From an uncultured Bacteroides sp. (lineage in GTDB: Bacteria > Bacteroidota > Bacteroidia > Bacteroidales > Bacteroidaceae): DNA of 27,085 nucleotides. The position numbers were made by a program, and so were the translations under genes. Shown piece after piece: positions 15,174 to 23,543 of the stretch. The stretch is from contig NZ_CASFWU010000034.1 of NCBI RefSeq assembly GCF_949298305.1, positions 1 to 27,085 on the forward strand. Reading direction: 5' to 3'. How positions within the stretch are numbered: position 1 is the stretch's first letter; the number at the start of each line of letters is the position of its first letter. The notes under the pieces were generated by a model. It had not been told where the DNA came from and ran no database searches. It saw only the letters and a list, made by a program, of their open reading frames with translations.

Positions 15174-17027
15174 TTAGAGTTCGATGACCAGCGATTCGCG
15201 TGGCGCCATCTTCAGGTCTTCGCCGAAGCTGATGGTGCGTCCGCTGAGGATGTCCTTGCCCTGTTTCGTGTCCTTCAGGATTTCCCGGTAGAACTTCAGG
15301 GGGACAGTGGTTTCGCCGTCCGTACCGTTCAGCATCACGAATACCGTCTTGCCTTCATACTGGCGGGCGTAGGCATAGACTCCGTTCTGCACCATGAACT
15401 GCGTCATGCTGCCTTTGGCAATGACGTCGTTGCCCTTGCGCCAGTTCAGGATGGTCTTGTAGAAGTTGTAGCATTCGTTTTGCAGTTCGGTGCGTCCTTC
15501 TGCCGTGAAGGCATTCTGTTTGTCGCCTGCCCATCCGCCGGGGAAGTCGCAACGCACGTATCCGTCGCTCTTGCCTTTGGTGCCGTTCATCATGATTTCC
15601 GTGCCGTAGTACAGCTGCGGGATGCGTCGTGTGGTGAGCAGAAGCGTAGTGGCCTGCTTCAGCATGGGCAGGTTCTGTCCTTCGCCCAGGAAGCGGTCGG
15701 TGTCGTGGTTCTCGATGAAGGCCAGCACACTGGCGGGGTTGGGGTAGAGGAAGTCGTAGACAAAGTTATTGTACACGCGGTCCAGTCCCTTGAACCAGGT
15801 TTCGGTCTGTTCGTTCTTGGCAATGTTGATTTTGTCAAAGAAACTGAAGTCCATCACCGTCTTCAGGTTGCTGTTCTTCGGGGCGGACAACTTGGAGTCT
15901 TTCTGCCACCAGGCGGTGTAGGCAGGTTCGGTCACCCACGTCTCGCCCACGGTGTTGTAGTTGGGGTATTCTTCGTTCAGTTCCTTCATCCACTGGCTCA
16001 TGCCGTCGTAGTCGGCGTAAGGATAGGTGTCCATGCGGATGCCGTCGATGCCGGCATATTCTATCCACCAGAAGCTGTTTTGGATGAGGTATCTCAGCAC
16101 GTGCGGGTTCTTCTGGTTGAGGTCGGGCATAGAGGGAACGAACCATCCGTCGTTCATTTGGTCGAAGTCATATTTCGAGGTGTAGGGGTCCACGTGTGGG
16201 GTCAGCTTGAAGGAAGTCTGCACGAAGTTGTTCTGGTGGTCGGGGTTGTTGAACCAGTCTTTGGAGGGCATGTCCTTAATCCAGACATGGTCCACGCCGC
16301 AGTGGTTGAAAATCATGTCCATCACAATCTTGATGCCGCGCTGGTGGGCCTGTTCTATCAGTTGGCGGTATTCTTCGTTGGTGCCGAAGCGGGGGTCTAC
16401 CTTGTAATAGTCTGTGGTGGCATAGCCGTGGTAGCTGCCGCCCTGCATGTTGTTCTCCAGTACGGGGGTGAACCACAGGGCCGTCACTCCCAAGTCGGTA
16501 AAGTAGTCCAGATGTTGCCCGATGCCGGCCAGGTCGCCTCCGTGGCGGGCGTTGGGGTCGTTGCGGTCCACCTTGGCGTCCAGCATGCCTTCCACCTGGT
16601 CGTTGTCGGGGTTGCCGTTGGCAAAGCGGTCGGGCATCAGCAGGTAGAGGGCGTCCGAGGCATCGAAGCCTTTGCGCTCGCATCCTTCCATGGCGCGCGC
16701 CTTCAGTTCATAATCCTTCACGGCTTTCTTCTTGCCTTGGATAAAGGTCAGGGGTACTTTGCCGGGCTGTACGTCCTTGTCCAGTTTCAGGTAGACCAGC
16801 AGGTAATTATTACTTTCCAGTTTTACGGTGCTGCTCAGTGACACGCCGGGATAGTCCACCGTCACACGGGAGTCGCCGATGCCTTCGCCGTAGACCATCA
16901 GCTGCAATTCGGGGTTCTGCATGCCTGCATACCAGAAAGGTGGGTCGATTTTGTCGATGTGGGGCGAGGCGTAGGTGCTGAGCGACAGCAGTACGCCTCC
17001 GAGGAGAGAAAATACTTTCTTTTTCAT
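15174..17027 (-). CDS. susA: SusA-like neopullulanase/alpha-amylase (GH13)
   Basis: The 617-residue protein has the length and sequence character of Bacteroides SusA, a neopullulanase that cuts alpha-1,4 bonds in maltooligosaccharides and pullulan in the periplasm. Residues 1-21 are a signal peptide without lipobox. An immunoglobulin-like N-terminal domain covers about 22-115, and the GH13 barrel follows: YLLMPDRFANG (128-138), VMDMIFNH (235-242), GIRMDTY with nucleophile D333, GETW with acid/base E362, and ENHDTDRF with D442. A C-terminal beta domain ends at ESLVIEL. All three catalytic residues are intact. In B. thetaiotaomicron susA stands beside susR and susB-G, but here the upstream neighbour is a TPR gene and no other sus gene is in the window. 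A hairpin separates it from the TPR gene, so it likely has its own promoter. Confidence 0.93.
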   Translation of the reverse strand: MKKKVFSLLGGVLLSLSTYASPHIDKIDPPFWYAGMQNPELQLMVYGEGIGDSRVTVDYPGVSLSSTVKLESNNYLLVYLKLDKDVQPGKVPLTFIQGKKKAVKDYELKARAMEGCERKGFDASDALYLLMPDRFANGNPDNDQVEGMLDAKVDRNDPNARHGGDLAGIGQHLDYFTDLGVTALWFTPVLENNMQGGSYHGYATTDYYKVDPRFGTNEEYRQLIEQAHQRGIKIVMDMIFNHCGVDHVWIKDMPSKDWFNNPDHQNNFVQTSFKLTPHVDPYTSKYDFDQMNDGWFVPSMPDLNQKNPHVLRYLIQNSFWWIEYAGIDGIRMDTYPYADYDGMSQWMKELNEEYPNYNTVGETWVTEPAYTAWWQKDSKLSAPKNSNLKTVMDFSFFDKINIAKNEQTETWFKGLDRVYNNFVYDFLYPNPASVLAFIENHDTDRFLGEGQNLPMLKQATTLLLTTRRIPQLYYGTEIMMNGTKGKSDGYVRCDFPGGWAGDKQNAFTAEGRTELQNECYNFYKTILNWRKGNDVIAKGSMTQFMVQNGVYAYARQYEGKTVFVMLNGTDGETTVPLKFYREILKDTKQGKDILSGRTISFGEDLKMAPRESLVIEL

Positions 17028-17069
17028 GATAGTAATTTTACGGTTATTCTTCTAGGGAGCTAATATAAG

Positions 17070-17105
17070 ACAATTGGCGGAGATACGTGTAGTCTCTCCG
17101 CCAAT
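17070..17105 (-). terminator. Hairpin between TPR gene and susA
   Basis: An 11-bp perfect stem (ATTGGCGGAGA at 17073-17083 with 17095-17105) and 11-nt loop lie 46 bp after the TPR stop and 46 bp before the susA ATG. On the minus strand it is followed by TGTCTTATATT, a modest T-rich tail. It may end the TPR transcript or lie in the susA leader. Confidence 0.65.
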
Positions 17106-17123
17106 CTTGTCCGAATATATTAT

Positions 17124-17135
17124 GCAAACGTTTGC
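17124..17135. promoter_or_regulatory. LacI/PurR-type palindromic operator
   Basis: GCAAACGTTTGC is a perfect 12-bp palindrome with a central CG, which is the core of LacI/GalR-family operators. It lies between the TPR stop and susA, 97-108 bp upstream of the susA ATG. No LacI-family gene is in the window. Function as a carbohydrate-responsive site is inferred from the match and from the gene beside it. Confidence 0.5.
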
Positions 17136-17150
17136 TTTTCTTCTCTTCCG

Positions 17151-18479
17151 TCATTTCCCTTCTGTCTTTCCTTGGAAGAAGTCGTCCACTTTCTTTCTTT
17201 TGCGCAGGTCTTCCAGCCAGGCCTCGGCGGCGTTGTAGCGGTTGTTCTCGTTGAGGAGGATGTCGCCGTCTTCGGTCATTTCCTGCGCCTGTTTCTCGCT
17301 TCCTTGGGGGCGGGTCTTGAGGTAGGCTTCCAGGTATTTCTCTGTGGCATCCAGGTCCTTCAGGTGGTAGTAGGAGGTGAATGCCGCCTTGTAGAGGAGG
17401 TGATGGGCTTGCGGGGCATATTTGTACTGTTGCATCAGTGCCTGTATTTGTTTGCGGGGTTCGGCGGCTTCCCGGCAGCAGTCGGCCAGGCCGCCATAAA
17501 GCCTTGCCACGACGCTGTCTTTCGGAAATGCCAGGCGGATGGCATCCTCCAGATACTCCACGCCTTTGTCCTTCCAAAGCGTTTTGGAGCATGCCTTTCC
17601 CAGGTAGTAGAGCAGGTCGATGTGTTCGGGAGCCTGTTTGCGGGCTGCTTCCAGCAGGTCGTGGGCTTCGTAGGGCTGGTTCAAGGCATAGTGGCTGATG
17701 CCGGCATAGTAGCAGTTGTAGAACGAACTGTCTCCTTGTGCCAGCAGGGGAAGGTAGCGTTCCAGAGCCTTGGCATATTCTTTGTTCAGGCAGTAGGCCT
17801 GTGCCTCCAGCCGGTTGACGGTGAGGTTGGTCGTGTCCGTTTTCCGATAGGTTTCGCAAGTCTCGATGGCATAGTCGTAGTAGTTGTTTTGGATGTACAG
17901 GCTGGCCAGTTTGGAGGCGGCGGGAGCGTCGTCTGGGTAGCGGACGTGTATCTCCATATAGGCACCGATTCGGATGTTGGGGTCTGTGTAAAGCCCTTCC
18001 AGGCTTTGGGCTTTCAGGTGGAGCACGGTGGCCGAGCTGTCCTCTTTGGCCAGGGCGGTACTTTCGCCCAGTGCCTCCTGATACTTTTGCAGGTTCAATA
18101 ACTGGCCGATGTATTGGAGGCGGGCATACTTGTGGTCGGGCTTCAAATCCAAAGCCCGCTGGTAGCAATGCAGGGCTGGGGTGTACTTGCCTTGCATCTT
18201 GTAGCACTCGCCGGCTTCGATGAAGGCCCGTGGGTTGAGCGAGTCCTGTACGGTCAGCAGTCTGAACACATCCAGTGCCTCACCGTTTCTTCCCAGTCCT
18301 TTCAATGCCCTTCCTTTCAGGTAGAGCAGGGGGACAGTCAGCGAATCTTCTTGTGCAAGGAGAGTCAGTGCATTTTCGTAGTCGTAGTTGGACATGGCTT
18401 CCTGGATGGATTGGGGGTGTTGTGCTTTCGCCCATGGAGCTAAGACGGCCAGCAGCAGACAGATGATGGACTTTTTCAT
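17151..18479 (-). CDS. Exported tetratricopeptide-repeat protein
   Basis: The 442-residue protein has a signal peptide (first 19 residues, ending AKAQ) and then roughly ten TPR units, each about 34 residues with small residues at helix-packing positions: for example EALDVFRLLTVQDSLNPRAF, then YTPALHCYQRALDLKPDHKY and YDYAIETCETYRKTDTTN. There is no lipobox or membrane segment, so it should be periplasmic. TPR proteins act as scaffolds for other proteins; no enzymatic domain is present. It lies upstream of susA on the same strand but a hairpin intervenes. Similar TPR proteins occur as free-standing genes in many Bacteroidetes, so a link to starch use is not established. Confidence 0.9.
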   Translation of the reverse strand: MKKSIICLLLAVLAPWAKAQHPQSIQEAMSNYDYENALTLLAQEDSLTVPLLYLKGRALKGLGRNGEALDVFRLLTVQDSLNPRAFIEAGECYKMQGKYTPALHCYQRALDLKPDHKYARLQYIGQLLNLQKYQEALGESTALAKEDSSATVLHLKAQSLEGLYTDPNIRIGAYMEIHVRYPDDAPAASKLASLYIQNNYYDYAIETCETYRKTDTTNLTVNRLEAQAYCLNKEYAKALERYLPLLAQGDSSFYNCYYAGISHYALNQPYEAHDLLEAARKQAPEHIDLLYYLGKACSKTLWKDKGVEYLEDAIRLAFPKDSVVARLYGGLADCCREAAEPRKQIQALMQQYKYAPQAHHLLYKAAFTSYYHLKDLDATEKYLEAYLKTRPQGSEKQAQEMTEDGDILLNENNRYNAAEAWLEDLRKRKKVDDFFQGKTEGK

Positions 18480-18601
18480 GGCTTAAATCTTTTCCTTTTA
18501 TCTGTAATCGGCTGCAAGATAATAAATATAAAACTATTACGATAATGTCGTAGATATATATTGCGATAAATTAACGTTTCGTAAATGCAGGATGACACGG
18601 C

Positions 18602-18640
18602 ATAAAAAAAAGAAGGTGCACCGCAAGGATGCACCTTCTT
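18602..18640 (-). terminator. Intrinsic terminator of the methylmalonyl-CoA decarboxylase operon
   Basis: An 11-bp stem (AAGAAGGTGCA at 18610-18620 with 18630-18640) and 9-nt loop stand 48 bp after the mmdB stop. On the minus strand the stem ends in an uninterrupted run of eight T residues, a textbook intrinsic terminator. Confidence 0.92.
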
Positions 18641-18688
18641 GAACTATTAGGGTTAGCAGGTTGCCCGAGTCGCCCCGGACAACGAGGG

Positions 18689-19855
18689 TTAAATGAGGAA
18701 GCCTAACAATACACCGGCAGCAACAGCCGAACCGATCACACCGGCCACATTCGGACCCATGGCGTGCATCAGCAGGTAGTTGGTCGGATCGTATTCCAAA
18801 CCTACATTCTGAGAGATACGGGCCGACATCGGTACGGCAGATACACCGGCGTTACCGATAAGCGGATTAATCTTGTTACCCTTTCTCAAGAAGAGGTTGA
18901 AGAACTTCACGAACAATACACCCGATGCGCTGGCGATGACGAATGCACAGAATCCCAAGAAGAAGATACCGATGGTACTCCAGGTCAGGAACTCTGAAGC
19001 CTGTGTAGAGGCACCTACGGTCACACCCAGCAGGATGGTGATGGTGTCGGTCAGCGGTCCGCTGGCTGTTTCGGCCAGACGGCGGGTCACACCACTTTCT
19101 TTGAGCAGGTTACCGAAGAACAGCATACCCAGCAGGGGCAGACCGGACGGTACCAGGAAGCAGGTGAGCAACAGACCGATGATGGGGAACATAATCTTCT
19201 CCGTATGCGAAACGACACGTGCCGGTTTCATGCGGATGAGCTTTTCCTTCTTCGTGGTCAGTGCACGCATGATGGGCGGCTGGATGATGGGCACCAGTGC
19301 CATGTACGAGTAGGCCGAAACCGCGATGGCGCCCATCAGGTTGGGAGCCAGCTTGGACGACAGGAAGATGGCGGTAGGACCGTCGGCACCACCGATGATG
19401 GCAATACCGGCAGCCTGGTTGGGCTCAAAGCCGATGGCCAGGGCAATCATGTAGGCACCGAAAATACCGAACTGGGCGGCAGCGCCCACCAGCATCAGCT
19501 TCGGGTTGGAAATCAGGGCGGAGAAGTCGGTCATGGCACCGATGCCGAGGAATACCAACGGCGGATACCAGCCGGTCTTCACACCCTGGTACAGGATGTT
19601 GAGAACAGAACCTTCTTCGTAGATACCTACTTCAAGTCCTGCGTCAATCTTGAAAGGAATGTTTCCAATCAGAATACCGAATCCGATCGGAATCAGCAGC
19701 ATCGGCTCAAAGTTCCTCTTGATGGCAAGGTACAAGAAGAACAGACCTACCAAAATCATGATGAGGTGGCCGGACGTTGCGTTGGCAAATCCGGTGTACT
19801 CCCAGAAGTCGGCCAGGTTGTCGCCTATGAATGATAAAAAGCTAACTTCTTCCAT
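18689..19855 (-). CDS. mmdB: Sodium-pumping decarboxylase beta subunit (MmdB/OadB)
   Basis: The 388-residue integral membrane protein is the beta subunit of Na+-translocating decarboxylases, which decarboxylates carboxybiotin and exports Na+. Family blocks are all present: FLGIGAMTDF (102-111), IIGGADGPTAIF (153-164) with D158, equivalent to the essential aspartate of OadB, SAYSYMALVPIIQPP (180-194), and GNAGVSAVPMSAR (334-346). The C-terminus ends in HAMGPNVAGVIGSAVAAG. About ten membrane segments are visible. It is last in the operon, 4 bp after the biotin carrier stop. Together with mmdA it identifies methylmalonyl-CoA as the likely substrate rather than oxaloacetate, because mce is in the same cluster. 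Confidence 0.95.
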   Translation of the reverse strand: MEEVSFLSFIGDNLADFWEYTGFANATSGHLIMILVGLFFLYLAIKRNFEPMLLIPIGFGILIGNIPFKIDAGLEVGIYEEGSVLNILYQGVKTGWYPPLVFLGIGAMTDFSALISNPKLMLVGAAAQFGIFGAYMIALAIGFEPNQAAGIAIIGGADGPTAIFLSSKLAPNLMGAIAVSAYSYMALVPIIQPPIMRALTTKKEKLIRMKPARVVSHTEKIMFPIIGLLLTCFLVPSGLPLLGMLFFGNLLKESGVTRRLAETASGPLTDTITILLGVTVGASTQASEFLTWSTIGIFFLGFCAFVIASASGVLFVKFFNLFLRKGNKINPLIGNAGVSAVPMSARISQNVGLEYDPTNYLLMHAMGPNVAGVIGSAVAAGVLLGFLI

Positions 19856-19859
19856 ACAC

Positions 19860-20291
19860 TTATTCGATTATAATTAAGTCCGTTCCTTCCAGAACAGAAT
19901 CACCCTTGTTTACTTTGATGGCAGTTACCTTTCCGTCACGGTCGGCGTTGATGTTATTTTCCATCTTCATGGCTTCCAGGATAACGATGAGTTGTCCTCT
20001 CTTCACCATATCGCCTTCTTTCACCTTGATGTCAAGGATGACACCCGGCAGCGGAGACTTCACGCCGCTGGCTTTGGACTGGGCTGCCGGACGTGATACC
20101 ACCCGTTCGCCCGTAGCGGTCTTCGGAGCGGCTGCCGGACGGATGACGGGTTTGGGAGCGGCTTTCAAGGGCTTCTCCAGTTCTACGTTGTAGGGGGTTC
20201 CGTTTACTTCTACACGTGCAATGTTGTCTTCCACATCGTTCACTGTAACAGTGTAAAGGTTACCGTTGATTTTATACTTATACTGTTTCAT
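19860..20291 (-). CDS. Biotin carboxyl carrier subunit
   Basis: The 143-residue protein is the biotin-carrying subunit. An N-terminal beta segment of about 40 residues is followed by a flexible Ala/Pro-rich linker (APKPVIRPAAAPK) and the biotinyl domain from about 76: GVKSPLPGVILDIKVKEGD, then LEAMKMEN (105-112) with biotinylated K109 and the closing strand region ending VLEGTDLIIIE. It carries CO2 from the carboxyltransferase MmdA to MmdB. Biotin attachment needs a biotin ligase elsewhere in the genome. It lies 30 bp after the OadG fusion and 4 bp before mmdB, which indicates one transcript. In related genomes this gene may be called mmdC or gamma; I leave the symbol open. Confidence 0.95.
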   Translation of the reverse strand: MKQYKYKINGNLYTVTVNDVEDNIARVEVNGTPYNVELEKPLKAAPKPVIRPAAAPKTATGERVVSRPAAQSKASGVKSPLPGVILDIKVKEGDMVKRGQLIVILEAMKMENNINADRDGKVTAIKVNKGDSVLEGTDLIIIE

Positions 20292-20321
20292 GTTGGATTA
20301 AGTTTTAAAGTAAGTATTGGT

Positions 20322-21272
20322 TTACTTGTGGGGCGTCTGACGCAATGTGTAAATCTTGGAGCTCCACGGAGAATAGTTGCGTTTCACCTTATTGATAGTA
20401 AGGATGGTGTCTTCGATATCGTGGACGTTGTCCTGATACTCGTGCAATGCCATGGCGATGGCTGCAAATATTTCTCCGGATTCCGTACCGATTGCTTTCT
20501 CCTTGGCCTCCTGCTTGTCCTCAATACCGTGGGCACGCATGGCATTGCGCTTGGTGACTTTCAAGCCGATGCCGCCTACTATCTTGAAGGCAACGAACAG
20601 CAGAATCAGGCCGCAGAACACCACCAGCATGGCCATGATGGCCATACCTACACCAAACGGGTCTTTCATCTTGAATCCGTCAATCTTTTCGTTGGAGTCA
20701 AGCGTCTTGTTGTTGGTGCTCGGTGTCACATAACGGCCGTCGATGCCCATGACGGCCCATCCTTTCTCCTTGACGCCGTCTTCTATCAGACCGTAGGAGC
20801 AGTCTGCCGGAATGTTGGCGGGGATGGTGATGGAGTCAAGCAGGGTGGTACCGTTGGCGTCGTAGAGTGCGATCCAGTTCGGGCCTACGGAGTCCAGAGC
20901 GAAGTTCAGGTGGAAGTTGCCGCGCTTGGGTTCGTTGTCCGCCCAGAAGAGCAGATGCTGGCGCGGTGGAATTTTGGTCAGCACGTCTCCTTTGGGAATC
21001 GGATACATCATGGCTGCGCGTTCCGGTGCCGACAGGCTTTCATCCAATACCCGCTTGTCGTTGGTCAGGTAGCAGTTGCGGATGTCCACCGTGGCAAATG
21101 AGGTGTTGAAGATTTCTATCCAGGGCTGGTGTTTGCCGTAATCGTCCTGGTAGTTGTCCTTGTTGTTTACCAGCACTTCGTTGATGCAGAGGCTTCCCGC
21201 ACTCTGTCCGAAGCTGCTGCCGCAAACGGCCATGAACGCTGCGATAAGTATTCCTATTTTCTTTTTATTCAT
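20322..21272 (-). CDS. Lamin-tail domain fused to OadG-type gamma/delta subunit
   Basis: The 316-residue protein has three parts. Residues 1-22 are a signal peptide (ending SSFGQ). Residues 26 to about 150 resemble a lamin-tail (LTD) beta domain: INEVLVNN, then QPWIEIFNTSFATVDIRNCYL and an inner strand LLFWAD. After a linker, one membrane helix lies at about 207-234 (GMAIMAMLVVFCGLILLF), and the cytoplasmic end has SGEIFAAIAMALHEYQ and YSPWSSKIYTLRQTPHK, the C-terminal signature of Bacteroidetes OadG-like decarboxylase subunits. OadG subunits anchor and assemble the sodium-pumping decarboxylase. The LTD would project into the periplasm, an unusual addition. Position between mmdA and the biotin carrier supports the subunit role. 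Confidence 0.88.
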   Translation of the reverse strand: MNKKKIGILIAAFMAVCGSSFGQSAGSLCINEVLVNNKDNYQDDYGKHQPWIEIFNTSFATVDIRNCYLTNDKRVLDESLSAPERAAMMYPIPKGDVLTKIPPRQHLLFWADNEPKRGNFHLNFALDSVGPNWIALYDANGTTLLDSITIPANIPADCSYGLIEDGVKEKGWAVMGIDGRYVTPSTNNKTLDSNEKIDGFKMKDPFGVGMAIMAMLVVFCGLILLFVAFKIVGGIGLKVTKRNAMRAHGIEDKQEAKEKAIGTESGEIFAAIAMALHEYQDNVHDIEDTILTINKVKRNYSPWSSKIYTLRQTPHK

Positions 21273-21318
21273 AATCTAAAGCTTTTAGTTCATTGAGTCT
21301 TGAAGTCGTGGATAGGGA

Positions 21319-21334
21319 GGCCGGCTTTCCGGCC
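21319..21334. repeat. Small GC-rich hairpin in the mmdA-oadG gap
   Basis: GGCCGG and CCGGCC enclose a CTTT loop, with possible bulged extension to GGATA/TATCC outside. It lies in the 97-bp spacer of the decarboxylase operon and has no T-tract on either strand. It may adjust mRNA stability or subunit ratio rather than stop transcription. Confidence 0.5.
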
Positions 21335-21369
21335 GTATCCTTCCTCATCCCTTGTCCATTGTCAATTGG

Positions 21370-22923
21370 TTAAAGTGGAATATTACCGTGCTTCTTGGCA
21401 GGGTTGGTCAACTTCTTGGTCTGCAGTTGCTGCAGGGCGCGGATGACGCGGAAGCGGGTGTTGCGCGGTTCAATCACGTCGTCAATGTAGCCATACTTGG
21501 CGGCATTGTACGGGTTGGCGAACAGCTTGGTGTATTCCTCTTCCTTCTCTGCCAGGAATTGTGCCGGATTCTCGTGTTCCTTGGCTTCCTTGGCATACAG
21601 TACGGCAACGGCTCCAGCACCGCCCATCACGGCGATTTCGGCTGTCGGCCATGCGTAGTTGATGTCACCGCGGAGCTGCTTGCAGCTCATCACAATGTGC
21701 GAACCGCCATACGACTTGCGCAGGGTAACGGTCACCTTGGGCACAGTGGCTTCACCGTAGGCATACAGCAGTTTGGCTCCGTGCAGGATGACGGCGTTGT
21801 ATTCCTGTCCCGTACCCGGCAGGAATCCCGGCACGTCTACCAGTGTCACCAGCGGAATGTTGAAGGCGTCGCAGAAGCGTACGAAGCGTGCGCCCTTGCG
21901 CGATGCGTTGCAGTCCAGCACACCTGCCAGATATTTGGGCTGGTTAGCCACGATGCCGACCGACTGTCCGTTCATGCGGGCAAAGCCGATGATGATGTTC
22001 TTGGCATAGTCCTTCTGCACTTCCAGGAACTCACCGTTGTCAATGATGGCACCGATGACTTCGTACATGTCGTAAGGCTTGTTGGGATTGTCGGGGATGA
22101 TTTCGTTCAGTGAGTCTTCCAGACGGTCAATCGGGTCTGTGCAGTTCACGATGGGAGCTTCTTCGAGGTTGTTCTGGGGAATGTAGCTCAACAGCTTGCG
22201 GATGATGGCCAGACCTTCTTCGCCGGTGGCTGCCGTGAAGTGGGTAACGCCCGATTTGGAAGCATGTACGCTGGCGCCTCCCAGGTCTTCCTGTGTAACG
22301 TCCTCACCGGTCACGGTCTTTACTACGGCAGGACCCGTCAGGAACATGTATGAGGTTCCTTCGGTCATCAGGGTAAAGTCTGTCAGGGCGGGAGAGTAGA
22401 CGGCACCGCCGGCGCAGGGGCCGAAGATACCCGAAATCTGCGGAATCACACCCGAAGCCATGATGTTGCGTTGGAAAATCTCGGCATATCCGGCCAGTGC
22501 GTTGATACCCTCCTGGATACGTGCGCCACCCGAGTCGTTGATGCCGATGACCGGAGCACCCATTTTCATGGCCATGTCCATCACCTTGCAGATTTTCTGT
22601 GCCATAGTCTCGGACAACGAACCGCCGAATACTGTAAAGTCCTGTGCAAACACGTACACCAACCGACCTTCGATGGTACCGCATCCGGTCACCACGCCGT
22701 CGCCCAGGAAGTGTTTCTTGTCCTGTCCGAAGTTGGTACATCTGTGCTTTACGAACATGTCCATTTCTTCAAAGCTGCCTTCGTCCAGCAGTTGGGCTAT
22801 ACGCTCGCGGGCTGTATATTTTCCTTTGGCATGTTGTTTTTCAATAGCCTTTTCGCCACCACCTAAACGAGCCTGAGCACGAAGTTCAATAAGCTCTTTA
22901 ATCTTTTCAAGCTGGTTACTCAT
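21370..22923 (-). CDS. mmdA: Methylmalonyl-CoA decarboxylase/propionyl-CoA carboxyltransferase subunit
   Basis: The 517-residue protein is the carboxyltransferase that moves the carboxyl group of methylmalonyl-CoA to biotin, yielding propionyl-CoA. The acyl-CoA carboxylase beta-type domains are complete: an opening with KYTARERIAQLLDEGSFEE, the first oxyanion region GINDSGGARIQEGI, GGASVHASKSGVTHF in the middle, the second half with DVPGFLPGTGQEYNAVI, and then the glycine-rich block YGGSHIVMSCKQL and NYAWPTAEIAVMGGAGAV. Length matches the family. The protein is cytoplasmic and would bind the biotin carrier and MmdB. It follows mce after 153 bp, enough for a separate promoter or processing site. 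Similar to PCC beta, but the neighbours make decarboxylation the main direction. Confidence 0.95.
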   Translation of the reverse strand: MSNQLEKIKELIELRAQARLGGGEKAIEKQHAKGKYTARERIAQLLDEGSFEEMDMFVKHRCTNFGQDKKHFLGDGVVTGCGTIEGRLVYVFAQDFTVFGGSLSETMAQKICKVMDMAMKMGAPVIGINDSGGARIQEGINALAGYAEIFQRNIMASGVIPQISGIFGPCAGGAVYSPALTDFTLMTEGTSYMFLTGPAVVKTVTGEDVTQEDLGGASVHASKSGVTHFTAATGEEGLAIIRKLLSYIPQNNLEEAPIVNCTDPIDRLEDSLNEIIPDNPNKPYDMYEVIGAIIDNGEFLEVQKDYAKNIIIGFARMNGQSVGIVANQPKYLAGVLDCNASRKGARFVRFCDAFNIPLVTLVDVPGFLPGTGQEYNAVILHGAKLLYAYGEATVPKVTVTLRKSYGGSHIVMSCKQLRGDINYAWPTAEIAVMGGAGAVAVLYAKEAKEHENPAQFLAEKEEEYTKLFANPYNAAKYGYIDDVIEPRNTRFRVIRALQQLQTKKLTNPAKKHGNIPL

Positions 22924-22994
22924 TGTGATAATTTTTAGATATTAATGTTTTTTTGATTGATTCCAAATTAGAGGAAAGGGGGACTTAATGCATG

Positions 22995-23063
22995 GAGAAT
23001 GGAGAGTAGGGGATGAAACCGGGGGCGTTCCCCACCTTGTCTCTTTGTCAACTCTCCATTCTC
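22995..23063. repeat. 13-bp inverted repeat in the mce-mmdA gap
   Basis: GAGAATGGAGAGT (22995-23007) and its exact complement (23051-23063) enclose 43 nt. The loop itself contains a GGGGA/TCCCC pair. It stands just after the mce stop, where it may act as a partial terminator or processing structure. No T-tract follows on the minus strand. Confidence 0.7.
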
Positions 23064-23076
23064 TGTTAACCGGCTT

Positions 23077-23490
23077 TTAGGGCTTCTCGCACAGCTCGGT
23101 CAGTACACCCAGCGTTGATTTCGGGTGGAGGAAGGCGATGTTCAGGCCTTCTGCGCCTTTGCGCGGAGCTTTGTCAATCAGGCGGATGCCGGCAGCTTCG
23201 GCCGAAGCCAGAGCGTTGGCCACGCCGTCTTCAATGGCGAAAGCCAGGTGGTGCATACCGCCATTGCCGTTGTTCTTTTCGATGAACTTGGCGATGGTGC
23301 TTTCGGGGCTGGTGGGCTCCAGCAGTTCAATCTTCACGTCGCCCACCTTCAGGAAGGCGGTTCTTACTTTTTGATCCTCTACTGTCTCGATGTTGTAGCA
23401 CTTCAGACCTAATACATTCTCGTAGTACGGAAGGGCTTCCTCGATGCTCTTTACGGCGATGCCCAAGTGTTCAATGTGTGAAATCTTCAT
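23077..23490 (-). CDS. mce: Methylmalonyl-CoA epimerase
   Basis: The 137-residue protein belongs to the vicinal-oxygen-chelate fold epimerases that interconvert (2R)- and (2S)-methylmalonyl-CoA. It starts with HIEHLGIAV, where H8 is a metal ligand, and continues with KIELLEPTSPEST (E55), GGMHHLAFAIED (H80/H81) and LGVLTELCE (E132), which supply the other ligands expected for the divalent metal. Its length is that of the family. It connects methylmalonyl-CoA mutase (not in the window) with the decarboxylase encoded downstream. It is the first gene of the operon. Confidence 0.95.
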   Translation of the reverse strand: MKISHIEHLGIAVKSIEEALPYYENVLGLKCYNIETVEDQKVRTAFLKVGDVKIELLEPTSPESTIAKFIEKNNGNGGMHHLAFAIEDGVANALASAEAAGIRLIDKAPRKGAEGLNIAFLHPKSTLGVLTELCEKP

Positions 23491-23543
23491 AACTAATATA
23501 TTAATGTGTAATACTAAACTCCTTTACAGGGGTTAAAACAGCA

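Noticed and set aside
15480..16841. 453-codon plus-strand open frame opposite susA
   Set aside because: It is the antisense image of the GH13 barrel, whose catalytic residues are all present on the minus strand.
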